Of a stretch of DNA of 7,821 nucleotides, positions 1 through 7,328 are shown in pieces; the first letter of the stretch is position 1, and each line of letters starts with the position of its first letter. Made by a program: the position numbers and the translations under genes. Below the pieces are notes generated by a model. That model was not told where the DNA came from, did no database searches, and saw only the letters and a program-made list of their open reading frames with translations. The stretch comes from an uncultured Amylibacter sp. GTDB taxonomy: Bacteria; Pseudomonadota; Alphaproteobacteria; Rhodobacterales; Rhodobacteraceae. The stretch covers positions 1 through 7,821 of the forward strand of contig CALLAV010000093.1 of the NCBI GenBank assembly GCA_938001995.1, read 5' to 3'.

Positions 1-329
1 GAAAACTCGTCAAAAGCTTCAAGCGCCTTGGCGCCGTAGGCAATGGATGGGCCGCCGCCCATGTAGCCGATCATTTCTAGCGCTTCGCAGAGTTCTGCGC
101 GGGTTGTACCGAGCCGTACGAGGGATTTGACGTGGAAGCCGATGCAACTGTCGCACCGCGTGGATATTCCGATACCTAGCGCAATAAGCTCTTTGGTTTT
201 TTCGTCCAGCGCGCCATTTTTCTTGGCCGCAGCAGACATGGTGTTAAACCCTTTGAACATCTCGGGCGTTTCCTTTTGCAAAGCCCCGATACGCCCCATC
301 GTGTCGTTCAGAAATGTGGTCCAGCTCAT
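1..329 (-). CDS. AhpD-like carboxymuconolactone decarboxylase family protein (3' end outside the window)
   Basis: Reading leftwards from the ATG at 329, 109 residues are visible before the window edge, with no stop. The middle holds a CxxCxxxH motif (C59, C62, H66, within RCDSCIGFH). This is the redox and catalytic signature of the AhpD-like branch of the carboxymuconolactone decarboxylase fold. It is followed by a helical segment and a glycine-rich MGGGPS stretch at 90-95, typical of the small single-domain members. Members of this size class are usually only slightly longer than 110 residues, so probably little is missing. The start is supported by AAGGG at 336-340, six bases upstream. The gene begins 13 bases after the permease stop and is probably co-transcribed with it. 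Likely role: a small cytoplasmic disulfide-dependent peroxidase or thiol oxidoreductase; the substrate is unknown. A true decarboxylase of aromatic catabolism is less likely, because those enzymes lack the CxxC pair. Confidence 0.88.
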   Translation of the reverse strand, partial: MSWTTFLNDTMGRIGALQKETPEMFKGFNTMSAAAKKNGALDEKTKELIALGIGISTRCDSCIGFHVKSLVRLGTTRAELCEALEMIGYMGGGPSIAYGAKALEAFDEF

Positions 330-342
330 GATGTGCCCTTCC

Positions 343-1107
343 CTATTTGCTTTCGTCTGATCCCATTTTGCGTTCCAGCCAACGCACAAAGAAGCTGATG
401 ATCAGCACCAGAACGAGGTATTCAAGGATCAGAAGTGTGTAGATTTCAAGCGGCCGGTATTCCGTCACCACCAATTCGTTCGCGCGACGGGTCAGTTCCT
501 GCATCCCAATAACGGACGCAAAAGCGGACATCTTCACGATGTAAATGAACTGGTTCGCAAGCGGCGGCAAAATGCGGCGGATCGCTTGGGGCAAGATCAC
601 ATAGCGCATGGTTTGCCCATAGGTCAGACCCACGGTCTTGGCGGCCTCTGTCTGGCCTTTGTTGATCGACTGAATGCCCGAACGGTAAATCTCGGCGGTA
701 AAGGCGCTGTCGGAAATGGCGAGCGTGATGATCGCCCCCCAAAACGCGTCGATGCTGACGTTGATGCCGATGGATTTAAGGACAACTGGCAGTCCGTAAA
801 ACACCCAGAACAGCATAGGCAGCAGCGGGATCGCCCGCACAAATTCGATATAGATACGAGACGGCAGACGGATCCAACGGTTCGACGACATGCCAGGCAG
901 CGCCACCATCATCCCAATCGCCATCGACATAAACGCAGCAATAACGGACAACAGGATCGTCGCGCCAAACCCGTTTAGCAAAAAGCGAATGTTGCTTGCG
1001 CCGTTTTTCGTTGTGGGATCAATGACATACCAACCCCAATTGCCACTGGATGAACAGCCAGCGAGCACAAACAACGATCCCAGTAAAAGTGCGGTTCTAA
1101 ACGTCAT
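343..1107 (-). CDS. Polar amino acid ABC transporter permease (HisM/HisQ type) with an N-terminal lipobox
   Basis: This 254-residue inner-membrane subunit forms the translocation channel of an amino acid importer. The EAA loop that docks on the ATPase is clear at about 139-185 (E154-A-A, G160, then LPQAIRRILPPLANQF). The Q-E-L-T-R-R-A block near 203-209 is typical of the His/Glu/Gln family. Hydrophobic spans lie at about 44-70, 90-110, 121-138, 180-200 and 222-241, matching the five-helix HisQ/HisM plan. An extra segment precedes them: residues 1-18 read like a lipoprotein signal ending in L15-A16-G17-C18, followed by SSSGNWGWY. The start at 1107 is chosen because GAGGG (1115-1119) lies seven bases upstream and overlaps the stop of the ATPase gene. 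An upstream in-frame ATG at 1206 would run deep into that gene. No second permease is visible, so the channel is probably a homodimer. Confidence 0.96.
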   Translation of the reverse strand: MTFRTALLLGSLFVLAGCSSSGNWGWYVIDPTTKNGASNIRFLLNGFGATILLSVIAAFMSMAIGMMVALPGMSSNRWIRLPSRIYIEFVRAIPLLPMLFWVFYGLPVVLKSIGINVSIDAFWGAIITLAISDSAFTAEIYRSGIQSINKGQTEAAKTVGLTYGQTMRYVILPQAIRRILPPLANQFIYIVKMSAFASVIGMQELTRRANELVVTEYRPLEIYTLLILEYLVLVLIISFFVRWLERKMGSDESK

Positions 1108-1117
1108 GATACCGCCC

Positions 1118-1861
1118 TCAATGCTGCAAAATTTGGCTGAGGAACTGCTTACACCGTTCCGATTTGGGCGCTTCAAAGAACTGTTCTGGCGTGCCCGTTT
1201 CCACAATGGCTCCGTGGTCCATGAATATCATCCGATCCGCCGCTTTACGCGCGAACCCCATTTCATGAGTCACCACAATCATGGTCATCCCCTCTTCAGC
1301 CAGATCCACGATCACATCAAGCACTTCGGAAATCATCTCGGGATCTAGCGCCGAAGTCGGTTCATCAAACAGCATGATTTTTGGTTCCATGCACAAAGAC
1401 CGCGCAATCGCCACGCGCTGTTGCTGCCCGCCTGACAATTCGCTCGGTTTTTTGTGCGCCTGATCAGGGATGCGCACCCGCTCCAGATATTGCATCGCAC
1501 GGGCCTCGGCATCCGCTTTTGACAGGCCGCGCGCTTTCATCGGACCCAAGGTCAAGTTTTGCAAAATCGTCAGATGCGGAAACAGGTTGAACTGTTGGAA
1601 CACCATGCCCACCTCGGATCGGATCGCATCGATGGATTGACTGTCCACCATTTCAATTCCATCCACCGAAATCAGCCCGGAATCCTTTGCTTCCAAAGAG
1701 TTAACACACCGAATGAGCGTTGATTTTCCCGATCCAGACGGCCCGCACACCACCACGCGTTCGCCATGGTCTACCGTTAAATCAATGTCCTTGAGCGCCT
1801 GATAATCCCCGTACCATTTGTTCAAACCTTTGATCTCGATTGCGTGCGCGTCACCCGGCAT
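1118..1861 (-). CDS. Polar amino acid ABC transporter ATP-binding protein (HisP/GlnQ type)
   Basis: This 247-residue cytoplasmic ATPase powers uptake through the permease encoded just downstream. All motifs are present in order: Walker [10 protein letters not shown] (40-48), Q-loop [10 protein letters not shown] with Q89, ABC signature LSGGQQQR (142-149), Walker B IMLFDEP (162-168), D-loop SALD (170-173) and switch H199. The FNLFPH sequence and overall length are characteristic of the polar amino acid (PAAT) ATPases such as HisP, GlnQ and GltL. Two in-frame ATGs compete, at 1879 and 1861. The latter is chosen because AAGGAG at 1868-1873 sits six bases before it and lies inside the longer version. 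Its stop is 10 bases before the permease start, indicating an operon with coupled translation. It is transcribed divergently from the binding-protein gene. Confidence 0.97.
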   Translation of the reverse strand: MPGDAHAIEIKGLNKWYGDYQALKDIDLTVDHGERVVVCGPSGSGKSTLIRCVNSLEAKDSGLISVDGIEMVDSQSIDAIRSEVGMVFQQFNLFPHLTILQNLTLGPMKARGLSKADAEARAMQYLERVRIPDQAHKKPSELSGGQQQRVAIARSLCMEPKIMLFDEPTSALDPEMISEVLDVIVDLAEEGMTMIVVTHEMGFARKAADRMIFMDHGAIVETGTPEQFFEAPKSERCKQFLSQILQH

Positions 1862-1978
1862 GAATAGCTCCTTGAACATTCGTCCAAATACATTAGCTTT
1901 TAGCGCCTAACCCAAAAGGGCAATAAACGCGCGTCTTACAGACCTATCTGGCTGCCAGCGCGAAAACTAGGAGAAATC
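1862..1978. promoter_or_regulatory. Divergent intergenic region between the ATPase and binding-protein genes
   Basis: These 117 bases must hold promoters for both arms of the transporter locus. I see no strong sigma-70 boxes. On the minus strand, TTGGGT and TGTATT with a 17-base gap is a weak candidate. Two small inverted repeats stand out: TTAGCGCCTAA at 1900-1910, with four-base arms, and CTGGCTGCCAG at 1948-1958, with perfect five-base arms around a single T, 20 bases before the binding-protein ATG. Either could bind a regulator or form part of a leader hairpin, but both are short enough to be chance. The plus-strand ribosome binding site AGGAG is at 1969-1973. No copy of the hutI-hutF palindrome occurs here. 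Confidence 0.5.
1868..1873 (-). promoter_or_regulatory. Ribosome binding site that sets the ATPase start
   Basis: The minus strand reads AAGGAG here, followed by a six-base spacer and the ATG at 1861. This favours that start over the in-frame ATG at 1879, which lies upstream of this site. Confidence 0.75.
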
Positions 1979-2755
1979 ATGCGTATTTTGAAAAAACTGA
2001 GCCTCGCGCTCGCTGCTGCGACGGCTCTTATGGGGGCACCTGCCTTCGCTCAATCGGCGCTAAACGACATTCTAAGCAACGGGGTGCTGAAAGTTGGCAC
2101 AACTGGCGATTGGAACCCAATGTCGGTTCGCGACCCCGCCACAAACAAGTACAAAGGCTATGACATCGATGTGATGACACAGCTGGCCACTGACATGGGC
2201 GTAGAGCTGGAGTTCGTGCCAACAGACTGGAAAACACTGGTGAACGGCGTCGTTGCTGGCAACTATCATATGACGGGTTCGGCATCGATCAGCCCAGCAC
2301 GCCTAAAGGCCGCTGGCTATTCGTCGAGCTATATTTCCGTGGAAATCCTGCCGTTTACAACAACGGACAAAGCCGACAAATTTACAGGCTGGGACAGCAT
2401 CAACCAAGCGGACGTAAAGGTCGCCACAACCCTCGGCACAACATTCGAAAAGCTGGTGCGTGAATGGTTCCCAAATGCAGAAATCGTTGTGGTTGAAGCG
2501 CCTGCACGTGGCTACCAAGAGGTTCTTTCAGGTCGTGCAGACGTGTTTGTAACGTCCAACATCGAAGGCTCAACACTGGTAGAGAAATTCCCGAACGTGG
2601 CGCAAGTTGGTGTGGAAAGCGCACGTGCGCCAACGCCAATCGCGATGCTGTTGCCACAGACCGATCAGGTTTGGATCAACTATGTGAACAGCTGGATCGA
2701 GCTGAAAAAGACCCAAGGGTTCTTTGAAACAACAGCCGCAAAGTGGGGCCTGTAA
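1979..2755 (+). CDS. Periplasmic amino-acid-type substrate-binding protein of the ABC transporter
   Basis: This 258-residue secreted protein captures the ligand in the periplasm and delivers it to the permease. Residues 1-24 form a Sec signal peptide: basic RILKK, a hydrophobic Ala/Leu core, then APAFA with cleavage before Q25. There is no lipobox. The mature part is a family 3 (SBP_bac_3) fold: LKVGTTGDWNP at 37-47, GYDIDV at 60-65, and SISPAR at 103-108, whose R108 matches the arginine that usually binds the ligand carboxylate. Lobe 2 carries GRADVFVTSNIEGS at 185-198. The GTTGDW start, short length and C-terminal WIELKKTQGFF resemble the cyclohexadienyl-dehydratase-like (PheC-like) subgroup of these folds. 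With transporter genes adjacent, a binding role is more likely than an enzymatic one. The start follows AGGAG five bases upstream. The ligand is unknown; histidine is a guess from the neighbouring hut genes. Confidence 0.94.
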   Translation: MRILKKLSLALAAATALMGAPAFAQSALNDILSNGVLKVGTTGDWNPMSVRDPATNKYKGYDIDVMTQLATDMGVELEFVPTDWKTLVNGVVAGNYHMTGSASISPARLKAAGYSSSYISVEILPFTTTDKADKFTGWDSINQADVKVATTLGTTFEKLVREWFPNAEIVVVEAPARGYQEVLSGRADVFVTSNIEGSTLVEKFPNVAQVGVESARAPTPIAMLLPQTDQVWINYVNSWIELKKTQGFFETTAAKWGL

Positions 2756-2780
2756 GGTCCACCGCATTCGGTAAGATTTT

Positions 2781-2810
2781 AAGCGGCGCTGCATTCCAGC
2801 GCCGCTTTTT
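2781..2810 (+). terminator. Strong intrinsic terminator after the binding-protein gene
   Basis: A perfect 11-bp GC-rich stem (AAGCGGCGCTG at 2781-2791, pairing with CAGCGCCGCTT at 2797-2807) encloses a five-base loop (CATTC). The run of T continues to 2810. It lies 25 bases after the plus-strand stop. It also lies directly beyond the hutU stop on the minus strand, where the hairpin would form but is followed only by AAAATCTTAC. It is therefore a good terminator for the plus strand and at best a partial barrier for hutU transcripts. Confidence 0.92.
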
Positions 2811-2811
2811 G

Positions 2812-4482
2812 TTAATTTCCTAAAATGGTTGGCAAGCGCAATCCCTGCTCGCGCGCACAAGCAACCGCATCGGCATAGCCCGCATCCGCATGGCGCCAAA
2901 CGCCCGACGCAGGATCGTTCCACAACACGCGCTCCAAACGCGCCGCTGCATCGTCCGTACCATCCGCACAGATCACCATACCCGCGTGCTGGCTAAATCC
3001 CATGCCAACACCGCCCCCATGATGCAACGACACCCATGTCGCCCCTGACGCCGTGTTGATCATCGCATTCAACAAAGGCCAGTCAGACACTGCATCAGAG
3101 CCATCCATCATCGCCTCTGTTTCGCGGTTGGGCGAGGCCACGGACCCGCTATCGAGGTGATCGCGGCCAATCACAACGGGCGCGGACAATTCGCCACTGC
3201 GAACCATTTCATTGAAGGCCAACCCTGCCTTGTGCCGATCCCCTAGCCCGATCCAGCAGATCCGCGCAGGTAACCCCTGAAAAGCAATCCGTTCTTGCGC
3301 CATATCGAGCCAGTTGTGCAGATGCGTATTTTCAGGAAATAATTCCTTCATCTTGGCGTCAGTTTTATAGATATCTTCTGGATCACCGGACAAGGCACAC
3401 CAGCGGAATGGGCCGACACCGCGACAGAACAGCGGACGAATGTATGCCGGCACAAACCCCGGGAAATCAAAGGCATTTTCCAGCCCCTCTTCCAGCGCCA
3501 CTTGACGAATGTTGTTGCCATAATCGAGCGTTGGAACACCCGCATTCCAGAAATCCACCATCGCCTTCACATGGGTTTTCATAGACGCCCGCGCGGCGGT
3601 TTCTACGGCTTTAGGATCGCTTTCACGCTTGTCGCGCCACTCTGCCATTGTCCAACCTTGCGGCAAATATCCGTTGATCGGATCATGCGCTGACGTCTGA
3701 TCCGTCACAATATCGGGGCGCACACCGCGTTTCACCAGTTCGGGGAAAATATCCGCAGCATTGCCAAGCAAGCCGACAGACTTCGCCTCCCCCGCTGCGG
3801 TCCAACGCTCGATCATCTCGAGTGCTTCATCCAGCGTTTCGGCCTTTTCATCCAGATACTTTGTGCGCAGGCGAAATTCGATGCTTTCAGGGTTACACTC
3901 GACCGCCAAACAACAGGCCCCTGCAAACACCGCCGCCAAAGGCTGCGCGCCACCCATTCCACCAAGGCCACCTGTCAGGATCCATTTGCCCGTCAGATCC
4001 CCGTCGTAGTGTTGGCGACCTGCCTCCACAAAGGTTTCATAGGTGCCTTGCACGATCCCTTGCGTGCCGATGTAAATCCACGACCCAGCGGTCATCTGGC
4101 CGTACATCATCAGGCCTTTTTTATCCAATTCGTTGAAATGATCCCACGTGGCCCAATGTGGCACGAGATTCGAGTTTGCGATCAACACACGCGGCGCATC
4201 GGAATGGGTTTTGATCACCGCAACGGGCCGACCAGATTGCACGATCATGGTTTCGTCATCTTCTAGGTCTTTTAGCGTCGCCACCATCGCATCGAAATCC
4301 GACCATGTCCGCGCTGCGCGCCCAATGCCGCCGTACACCACCAACTCATGCGGGTTTTCGGCCACGTCTGGATGCAAATTGTTCATCAACATGCGCATCG
4401 GTGCTTCGGTCATCCAGCTTTTGGCATTCAGCTCTGGGCCTGTCGGCGGGAACACGTCGCGGGTGTTTTTACGATCGTTCAT
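2812..4482 (-). CDS. hutU: Urocanate hydratase (urocanase)
   Basis: HutU converts urocanate to 4-imidazolone-5-propionate, the second step of histidine breakdown, using tightly bound NAD+ as an electrophile rather than a redox cofactor. The 556-residue length is standard. Recognisable family blocks include [11 protein letters not shown] (50-60), the glycine-rich NAD+-binding loop [11 protein letters not shown] (170-180), DQTSAHDP (261-268), [18 protein letters not shown] (351-368) and [13 protein letters not shown] (402-414). In the last block C409 corresponds to the catalytically important cysteine near position 410 of the Pseudomonas enzyme. [15 protein letters not shown] (487-501) is also typical. 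The ATG at 4482 has AAGGA eight bases upstream. The gene is last in the hutI-hutH-hutU run, 22 bases after the hutH stop, and converges on the binding-protein gene. Confidence 0.99.
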   Translation of the reverse strand: MNDRKNTRDVFPPTGPELNAKSWMTEAPMRMLMNNLHPDVAENPHELVVYGGIGRAARTWSDFDAMVATLKDLEDDETMIVQSGRPVAVIKTHSDAPRVLIANSNLVPHWATWDHFNELDKKGLMMYGQMTAGSWIYIGTQGIVQGTYETFVEAGRQHYDGDLTGKWILTGGLGGMGGAQPLAAVFAGACCLAVECNPESIEFRLRTKYLDEKAETLDEALEMIERWTAAGEAKSVGLLGNAADIFPELVKRGVRPDIVTDQTSAHDPINGYLPQGWTMAEWRDKRESDPKAVETAARASMKTHVKAMVDFWNAGVPTLDYGNNIRQVALEEGLENAFDFPGFVPAYIRPLFCRGVGPFRWCALSGDPEDIYKTDAKMKELFPENTHLHNWLDMAQERIAFQGLPARICWIGLGDRHKAGLAFNEMVRSGELSAPVVIGRDHLDSGSVASPNRETEAMMDGSDAVSDWPLLNAMINTASGATWVSLHHGGGVGMGFSQHAGMVICADGTDDAAARLERVLWNDPASGVWRHADAGYADAVACAREQGLRLPTILGN

Positions 4483-4504
4483 GATTTAAATCCTTTTTTC
4501 CAGA

Positions 4505-6043
4505 TCAGGCCCAAACACGGGGCATATCCACCCCAGTGGCCTTGGTTATGTCGTTTGATGCCACCAGTTTTGAGGCGGCTTCGATGTCGGGGGCCAAGAA
4601 ACGATCCTCAGCCAGCGTCGCCACATCTTTACGCAAACGCGCGATACAGTTGGTCATCGGCGTGCTTGAAACCAACGGCGCGCGAAACTCTATACCTTGG
4701 GCAGCACAGAGCAGTTCAACACCTAGGATGCCATGCAAATTGCCAAGCATCCGTTGCAACCGAAACGCCCCATGCGCGGCCATGCTGACGTGGTCTTCTT
4801 GGTTCGCACTGGTGGGCGTGCTGTCCGTCACACACGGATTTGCGAGGTGTTTATTTTCCGACATAAGCGCCGCAGTCGTGACCTCTGCGATCATCAAGCC
4901 AGAGTTCAAACCCGGATCAGGTGTGAGGAACGGCGGCAAATCAAAACTTAGCGTTGGGTCCACCATCAAGGCCACACGCCGCTGTGCAATTGCACCAATT
5001 TCAGACACTGCCAGCGCGATCATATCCGCAGCAAATCCCACAGGTTCTGCGTGGAAATTCCCGCCCGACACGATCATATCGGCATCTGTCAGAACCAGCG
5101 GATTGTCCGTCGCCGCGTTTGCTTCGATCTGTAGTGTCACGGCGGCTTGGCGCAGAATATCCATGGCCGCGCCTGTGACTTGGGGCTGGCAGCGGATACA
5201 ATACGGGTCCTGCACGCGGGTATCGCCCTCGCGGTGGCTTTCGCGAATCTCCGATCCATCCAGCAAGGCCCGCAATGTGAACGCCGCCTCTATTTGACCC
5301 CGATGGCCGCGCAGGCTGTGGATTTCTGGCTGCAACGGCGCGGTCGATCCCATGATCGCATCCGTAGACAGAGCCGACGTAACCAGAGCTGCATTCGCTG
5401 CATCCCATGCACCAAACAGGCCAGACAGGGCAAAAGCGGTGGAAAACTGCGTGCCATTAATGAATGCGAGGCCCTCTTTTGGGCCAAGCGGAATGGGTGA
5501 CAAGCCCGCCGCTTTCAGCGCATCCGCACCCGACATAACTGTGCCCTGATACTCCGCCGTGCCCTCGCCGATAATGACCGCCGTCATGTGCGCAAGCGGT
5601 GCAAGATCGCCCGACGCACCAACCGATCCTTGTGCTGGGATCACAGGGGTTACACCTTTTTCAAGCATGTCTTGAAGCAGTTCAATCAACGCCCAGCGCA
5701 CCCCAGACGCACCGCGCCCGAGCGACAGAAGTTTCAAAACCATGATCAGCCGCGCGTGGGCACGATCAATCGGCGCACCCACGCCGCAGCAATGGGACAA
5801 GATCAGATTACGCTGCAAAGTGGCCGTGTCTTTGGCAGCAATGGTCACGCTCGCCAATTTGCCAAATCCCGTGTTCACGCCATAAACAGGCACATCGCCC
5901 GCCGCTGCTTGCGCAATCCGCGCAGCCGCTGCCTCTATTGCAGGCTTGCAAGACAAATCGAGCGTGACTGCGCGTTCTTCGCGCAAAACCGTTTGCAAAT
6001 CCTGCAAGGTTACCGCACCGGGGGTTAGAACCATTGCGTTCAT
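4505..6043 (-). CDS. hutH: Histidine ammonia-lyase (histidase)
   Basis: HutH removes ammonia from L-histidine to give trans-urocanate, the committing step. The product is 512 residues, normal for the family. The self-made MIO cofactor arises from A143-S144-G145 in [12 protein letters not shown]. Other active-site elements are visible: Y54 in [10 protein letters not shown]196 in INGTQ, Y281 and R284 in [11 protein letters not shown]330 in GGNFHAEP, and E416 in NQEDHVS. The start at 6043 is firm, because GGAGGT stands five bases upstream and the ATG overlaps the hutI stop as ATGA. An in-frame ATG at 6226 would add 61 residues of low-complexity hutI antiframe translation and is rejected. The four-base overlap implies translational coupling to hutI. 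Confidence 0.99.
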   Translation of the reverse strand: MNAMVLTPGAVTLQDLQTVLREERAVTLDLSCKPAIEAAAARIAQAAAGDVPVYGVNTGFGKLASVTIAAKDTATLQRNLILSHCCGVGAPIDRAHARLIMVLKLLSLGRGASGVRWALIELLQDMLEKGVTPVIPAQGSVGASGDLAPLAHMTAVIIGEGTAEYQGTVMSGADALKAAGLSPIPLGPKEGLAFINGTQFSTAFALSGLFGAWDAANAALVTSALSTDAIMGSTAPLQPEIHSLRGHRGQIEAAFTLRALLDGSEIRESHREGDTRVQDPYCIRCQPQVTGAAMDILRQAAVTLQIEANAATDNPLVLTDADMIVSGGNFHAEPVGFAADMIALAVSEIGAIAQRRVALMVDPTLSFDLPPFLTPDPGLNSGLMIAEVTTAALMSENKHLANPCVTDSTPTSANQEDHVSMAAHGAFRLQRMLGNLHGILGVELLCAAQGIEFRAPLVSSTPMTNCIARLRKDVATLAEDRFLAPDIEAASKLVASNDITKATGVDMPRVWA

Positions 6044-7245
6044 AACGCACCTCCGAAAATCCGTTTGTGCAGTGGGTTGAACCCGATCCGATAGACCAGC
6101 TCTGCGGGTGTTTCTGCATCCCAAACCGCCAAATCCGCCCGCATGCCAGCTGCGATCATGCCCCGATCCGTCAGGCCCAGCGCTTGGGCTGCCACACGCG
6201 TTGTGCCTGCAAGCGCCTCTTCGCACGTGACGCGAAACAGAGTCGATGCCATGTTCATTGCCAACAGGATAGAGGTCATAGGAGACGAACCTGGGTTCGC
6301 GTCTGTCGCCACGGCCATTGGCACGCCGTGTTTGCGCAATAGATCGATCGGCGGAGCCTGTTCTTCGCGCAATGTGTAAAACGCACCAGGCAAGATCACC
6401 GCAACTGTGCCAGCCGCCGCCATCGCCGCGACACCGTCTTCGTCCAAATACTCGATATGATCGGCTGACAGCGCACCATAGCCTGCGGCCATTTTCGCCC
6501 CGCCAAGGTTGGACAACTGTTCTGCGTGAATTTTCACAGGCAAACCAAGGCCCCTGGCCACATCGAAAACCCGCGCAACTTGGTCGGGCTGAAACGCGAT
6601 GCCTTCACAAAACGCATCGACCGCATCGATCAGCCCTTCGGCATGTGCCGCCCGCAAGGCCGGGATACAAACGTCCGAAATAAATGCATCATCGCGACCA
6701 GAATAGTCCATGGGAACCGCGTGGGCGCCCAGAAAACTGGTCTTGATCGACACATCGCGGTGCTGTTCGAGCGCACGTGCCGCGCGTAACATGCGCAATT
6801 CGGTTTCGATGTCCAAGCCATACCCAGATTTTATCTCAATCGTGCCGACACCTTCGGCGATCAGTGCATCCAAACGGGGGAGCGCGCCTGCGATCAAATC
6901 TGCCTCGGATGCGTCGCGCGTGGCGGACACGGTTGAGACAATCCCGCCCCCTGCCCGCGCGACTTCTTCATAAGACGCGCCATTCAAGCGCATCTCAAAT
7001 TCCAAGGCGCGATGACCACCAAACACCAGATGCGTGTGGCAATCAATCGGCGCGGGCGTCACCAAACGCCCGCCCAAGTCCACGGTTTCCGCCGCCGTAT
7101 ATTCCATCGGCAGATCAGCTAAGACCCCGACCCAAGCAATCGTATCGCCATCCATCACAATCGCATCCGACCCGTCCAAACCATAGGCCGCACCACCCGC
7201 GGTCATGCTCGCAACACGGCAGTTTTTCAAAAGTGTCTGAGTCAC
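6040..7245 (-). CDS. hutI: Imidazolonepropionase
   Basis: HutI hydrolyses 4-imidazolone-5-propionate to N-formimino-L-glutamate, the third step. It belongs to the metal-dependent amidohydrolase superfamily. With the GTG start at 7245 the protein is 401 residues. Metal and substrate motifs are in place: H70 and H72 in [19 protein letters not shown] at 137-145, FLGAHAVP at 171-178, H240 in KIHAEQ, H263 in SADHIEYL and D315 in [11 protein letters not shown]. The only in-frame ATG upstream, at 7314, is inside the operator palindrome and adds residues ([15 protein letters not shown]) unlike the family. The GTG has a G-rich stretch (7251-7255) five bases before it. A TTG at 7257, preceded by AGAGAG, is an alternative start four codons longer. 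The gene leads the hutI-hutH-hutU operon. Confidence 0.96.
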   Translation of the reverse strand: MTQTLLKNCRVASMTAGGAAYGLDGSDAIVMDGDTIAWVGVLADLPMEYTAAETVDLGGRLVTPAPIDCHTHLVFGGHRALEFEMRLNGASYEEVARAGGGIVSTVSATRDASEADLIAGALPRLDALIAEGVGTIEIKSGYGLDIETELRMLRAARALEQHRDVSIKTSFLGAHAVPMDYSGRDDAFISDVCIPALRAAHAEGLIDAVDAFCEGIAFQPDQVARVFDVARGLGLPVKIHAEQLSNLGGAKMAAGYGALSADHIEYLDEDGVAAMAAAGTVAVILPGAFYTLREEQAPPIDLLRKHGVPMAVATDANPGSSPMTSILLAMNMASTLFRVTCEEALAGTTRVAAQALGLTDRGMIAAGMRADLAVWDAETPAELVYRIGFNPLHKRIFGGAL

Positions 7246-7269
7246 AATGGCCCCCAAGTGGATTCTCTC

Positions 7270-7298
7270 TTGCTCTCTATTTCGTATGGTCTTAATAA
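7270..7298 (+). promoter_or_regulatory. Possible sigma-70 promoter for hutF
   Basis: TTGCTC at 7270-7275 and TAATAA at 7293-7298 are separated by 17 bases and lie upstream of the hutF ATG. Transcription would start near 7305, inside the palindrome at 7301-7316, which is a sensible place for a repressor. The boxes are only partial matches to consensus. The AT-rich tract can also be read on the minus strand as a -10 for hutI (TATTAT, 7300-7295), without a clear -35. Confidence 0.35.
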
Positions 7299-7300
7299 TA

Positions 7301-7316
7301 TTATGTCTAGACATAA
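7301..7316. promoter_or_regulatory. Perfect 16-bp palindrome, probable HutC-type operator
   Basis: TTATGTCTAGACATAA reads identically on both strands and lies between the divergent hutI and hutF starts, 12 bases before the hutF ATG. The core GTCTAGAC matches the type of site bound by the HutC subfamily of GntR repressors (for example DasR and NagR sites). HutC is the usual urocanate-responsive repressor of hut genes in proteobacteria. One repressor dimer here could control both hutIHU and hutF. No hutC gene is in the window, so the assignment is inference from position and symmetry. Confidence 0.75.
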
Positions 7317-7328
7317 AAAGAGTTGCCG

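Noticed and set aside
586..978. A 130-codon plus-strand open frame opposite the permease
   Set aside because: The His/Arg/Asp-rich translation has no recognisable family, no ribosome binding site was noted, and the opposite strand carries a well-supported permease.
1108..1206. N-terminal extension of the permease to the ATG at 1206
   Set aside because: It would overlap the ATPase coding region by about 90 bases, has no family similarity, and a good ribosome binding site serves the ATG at 1107.
1979..2755. The binding protein as a periplasmic cyclohexadienyl dehydratase enzyme
   Set aside because: The resemblance is real, but the divergent ATPase and permease genes make a transporter role more likely. 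I cannot confirm the enzyme's catalytic residues by eye.
2781..2810. The hairpin as a full bidirectional terminator also serving hutU
   Set aside because: On the minus strand the stem is followed by AAAATCTTAC with no U-rich tail, so only plus-strand termination is well supported.
4536..5297. A 253-codon plus-strand open frame opposite hutH
   Set aside because: It is antisense to a clearly functional hutH, its translation is low-complexity and shows no domain or family motif, and long antisense frames are common in GC-rich coding DNA.
6044..6226. N-terminal extension of hutH to the ATG at 6226
   Set aside because: The extra 61 residues lie within hutI in another frame, while GGAGGT and the ATGA overlap mark 6043 as the start.
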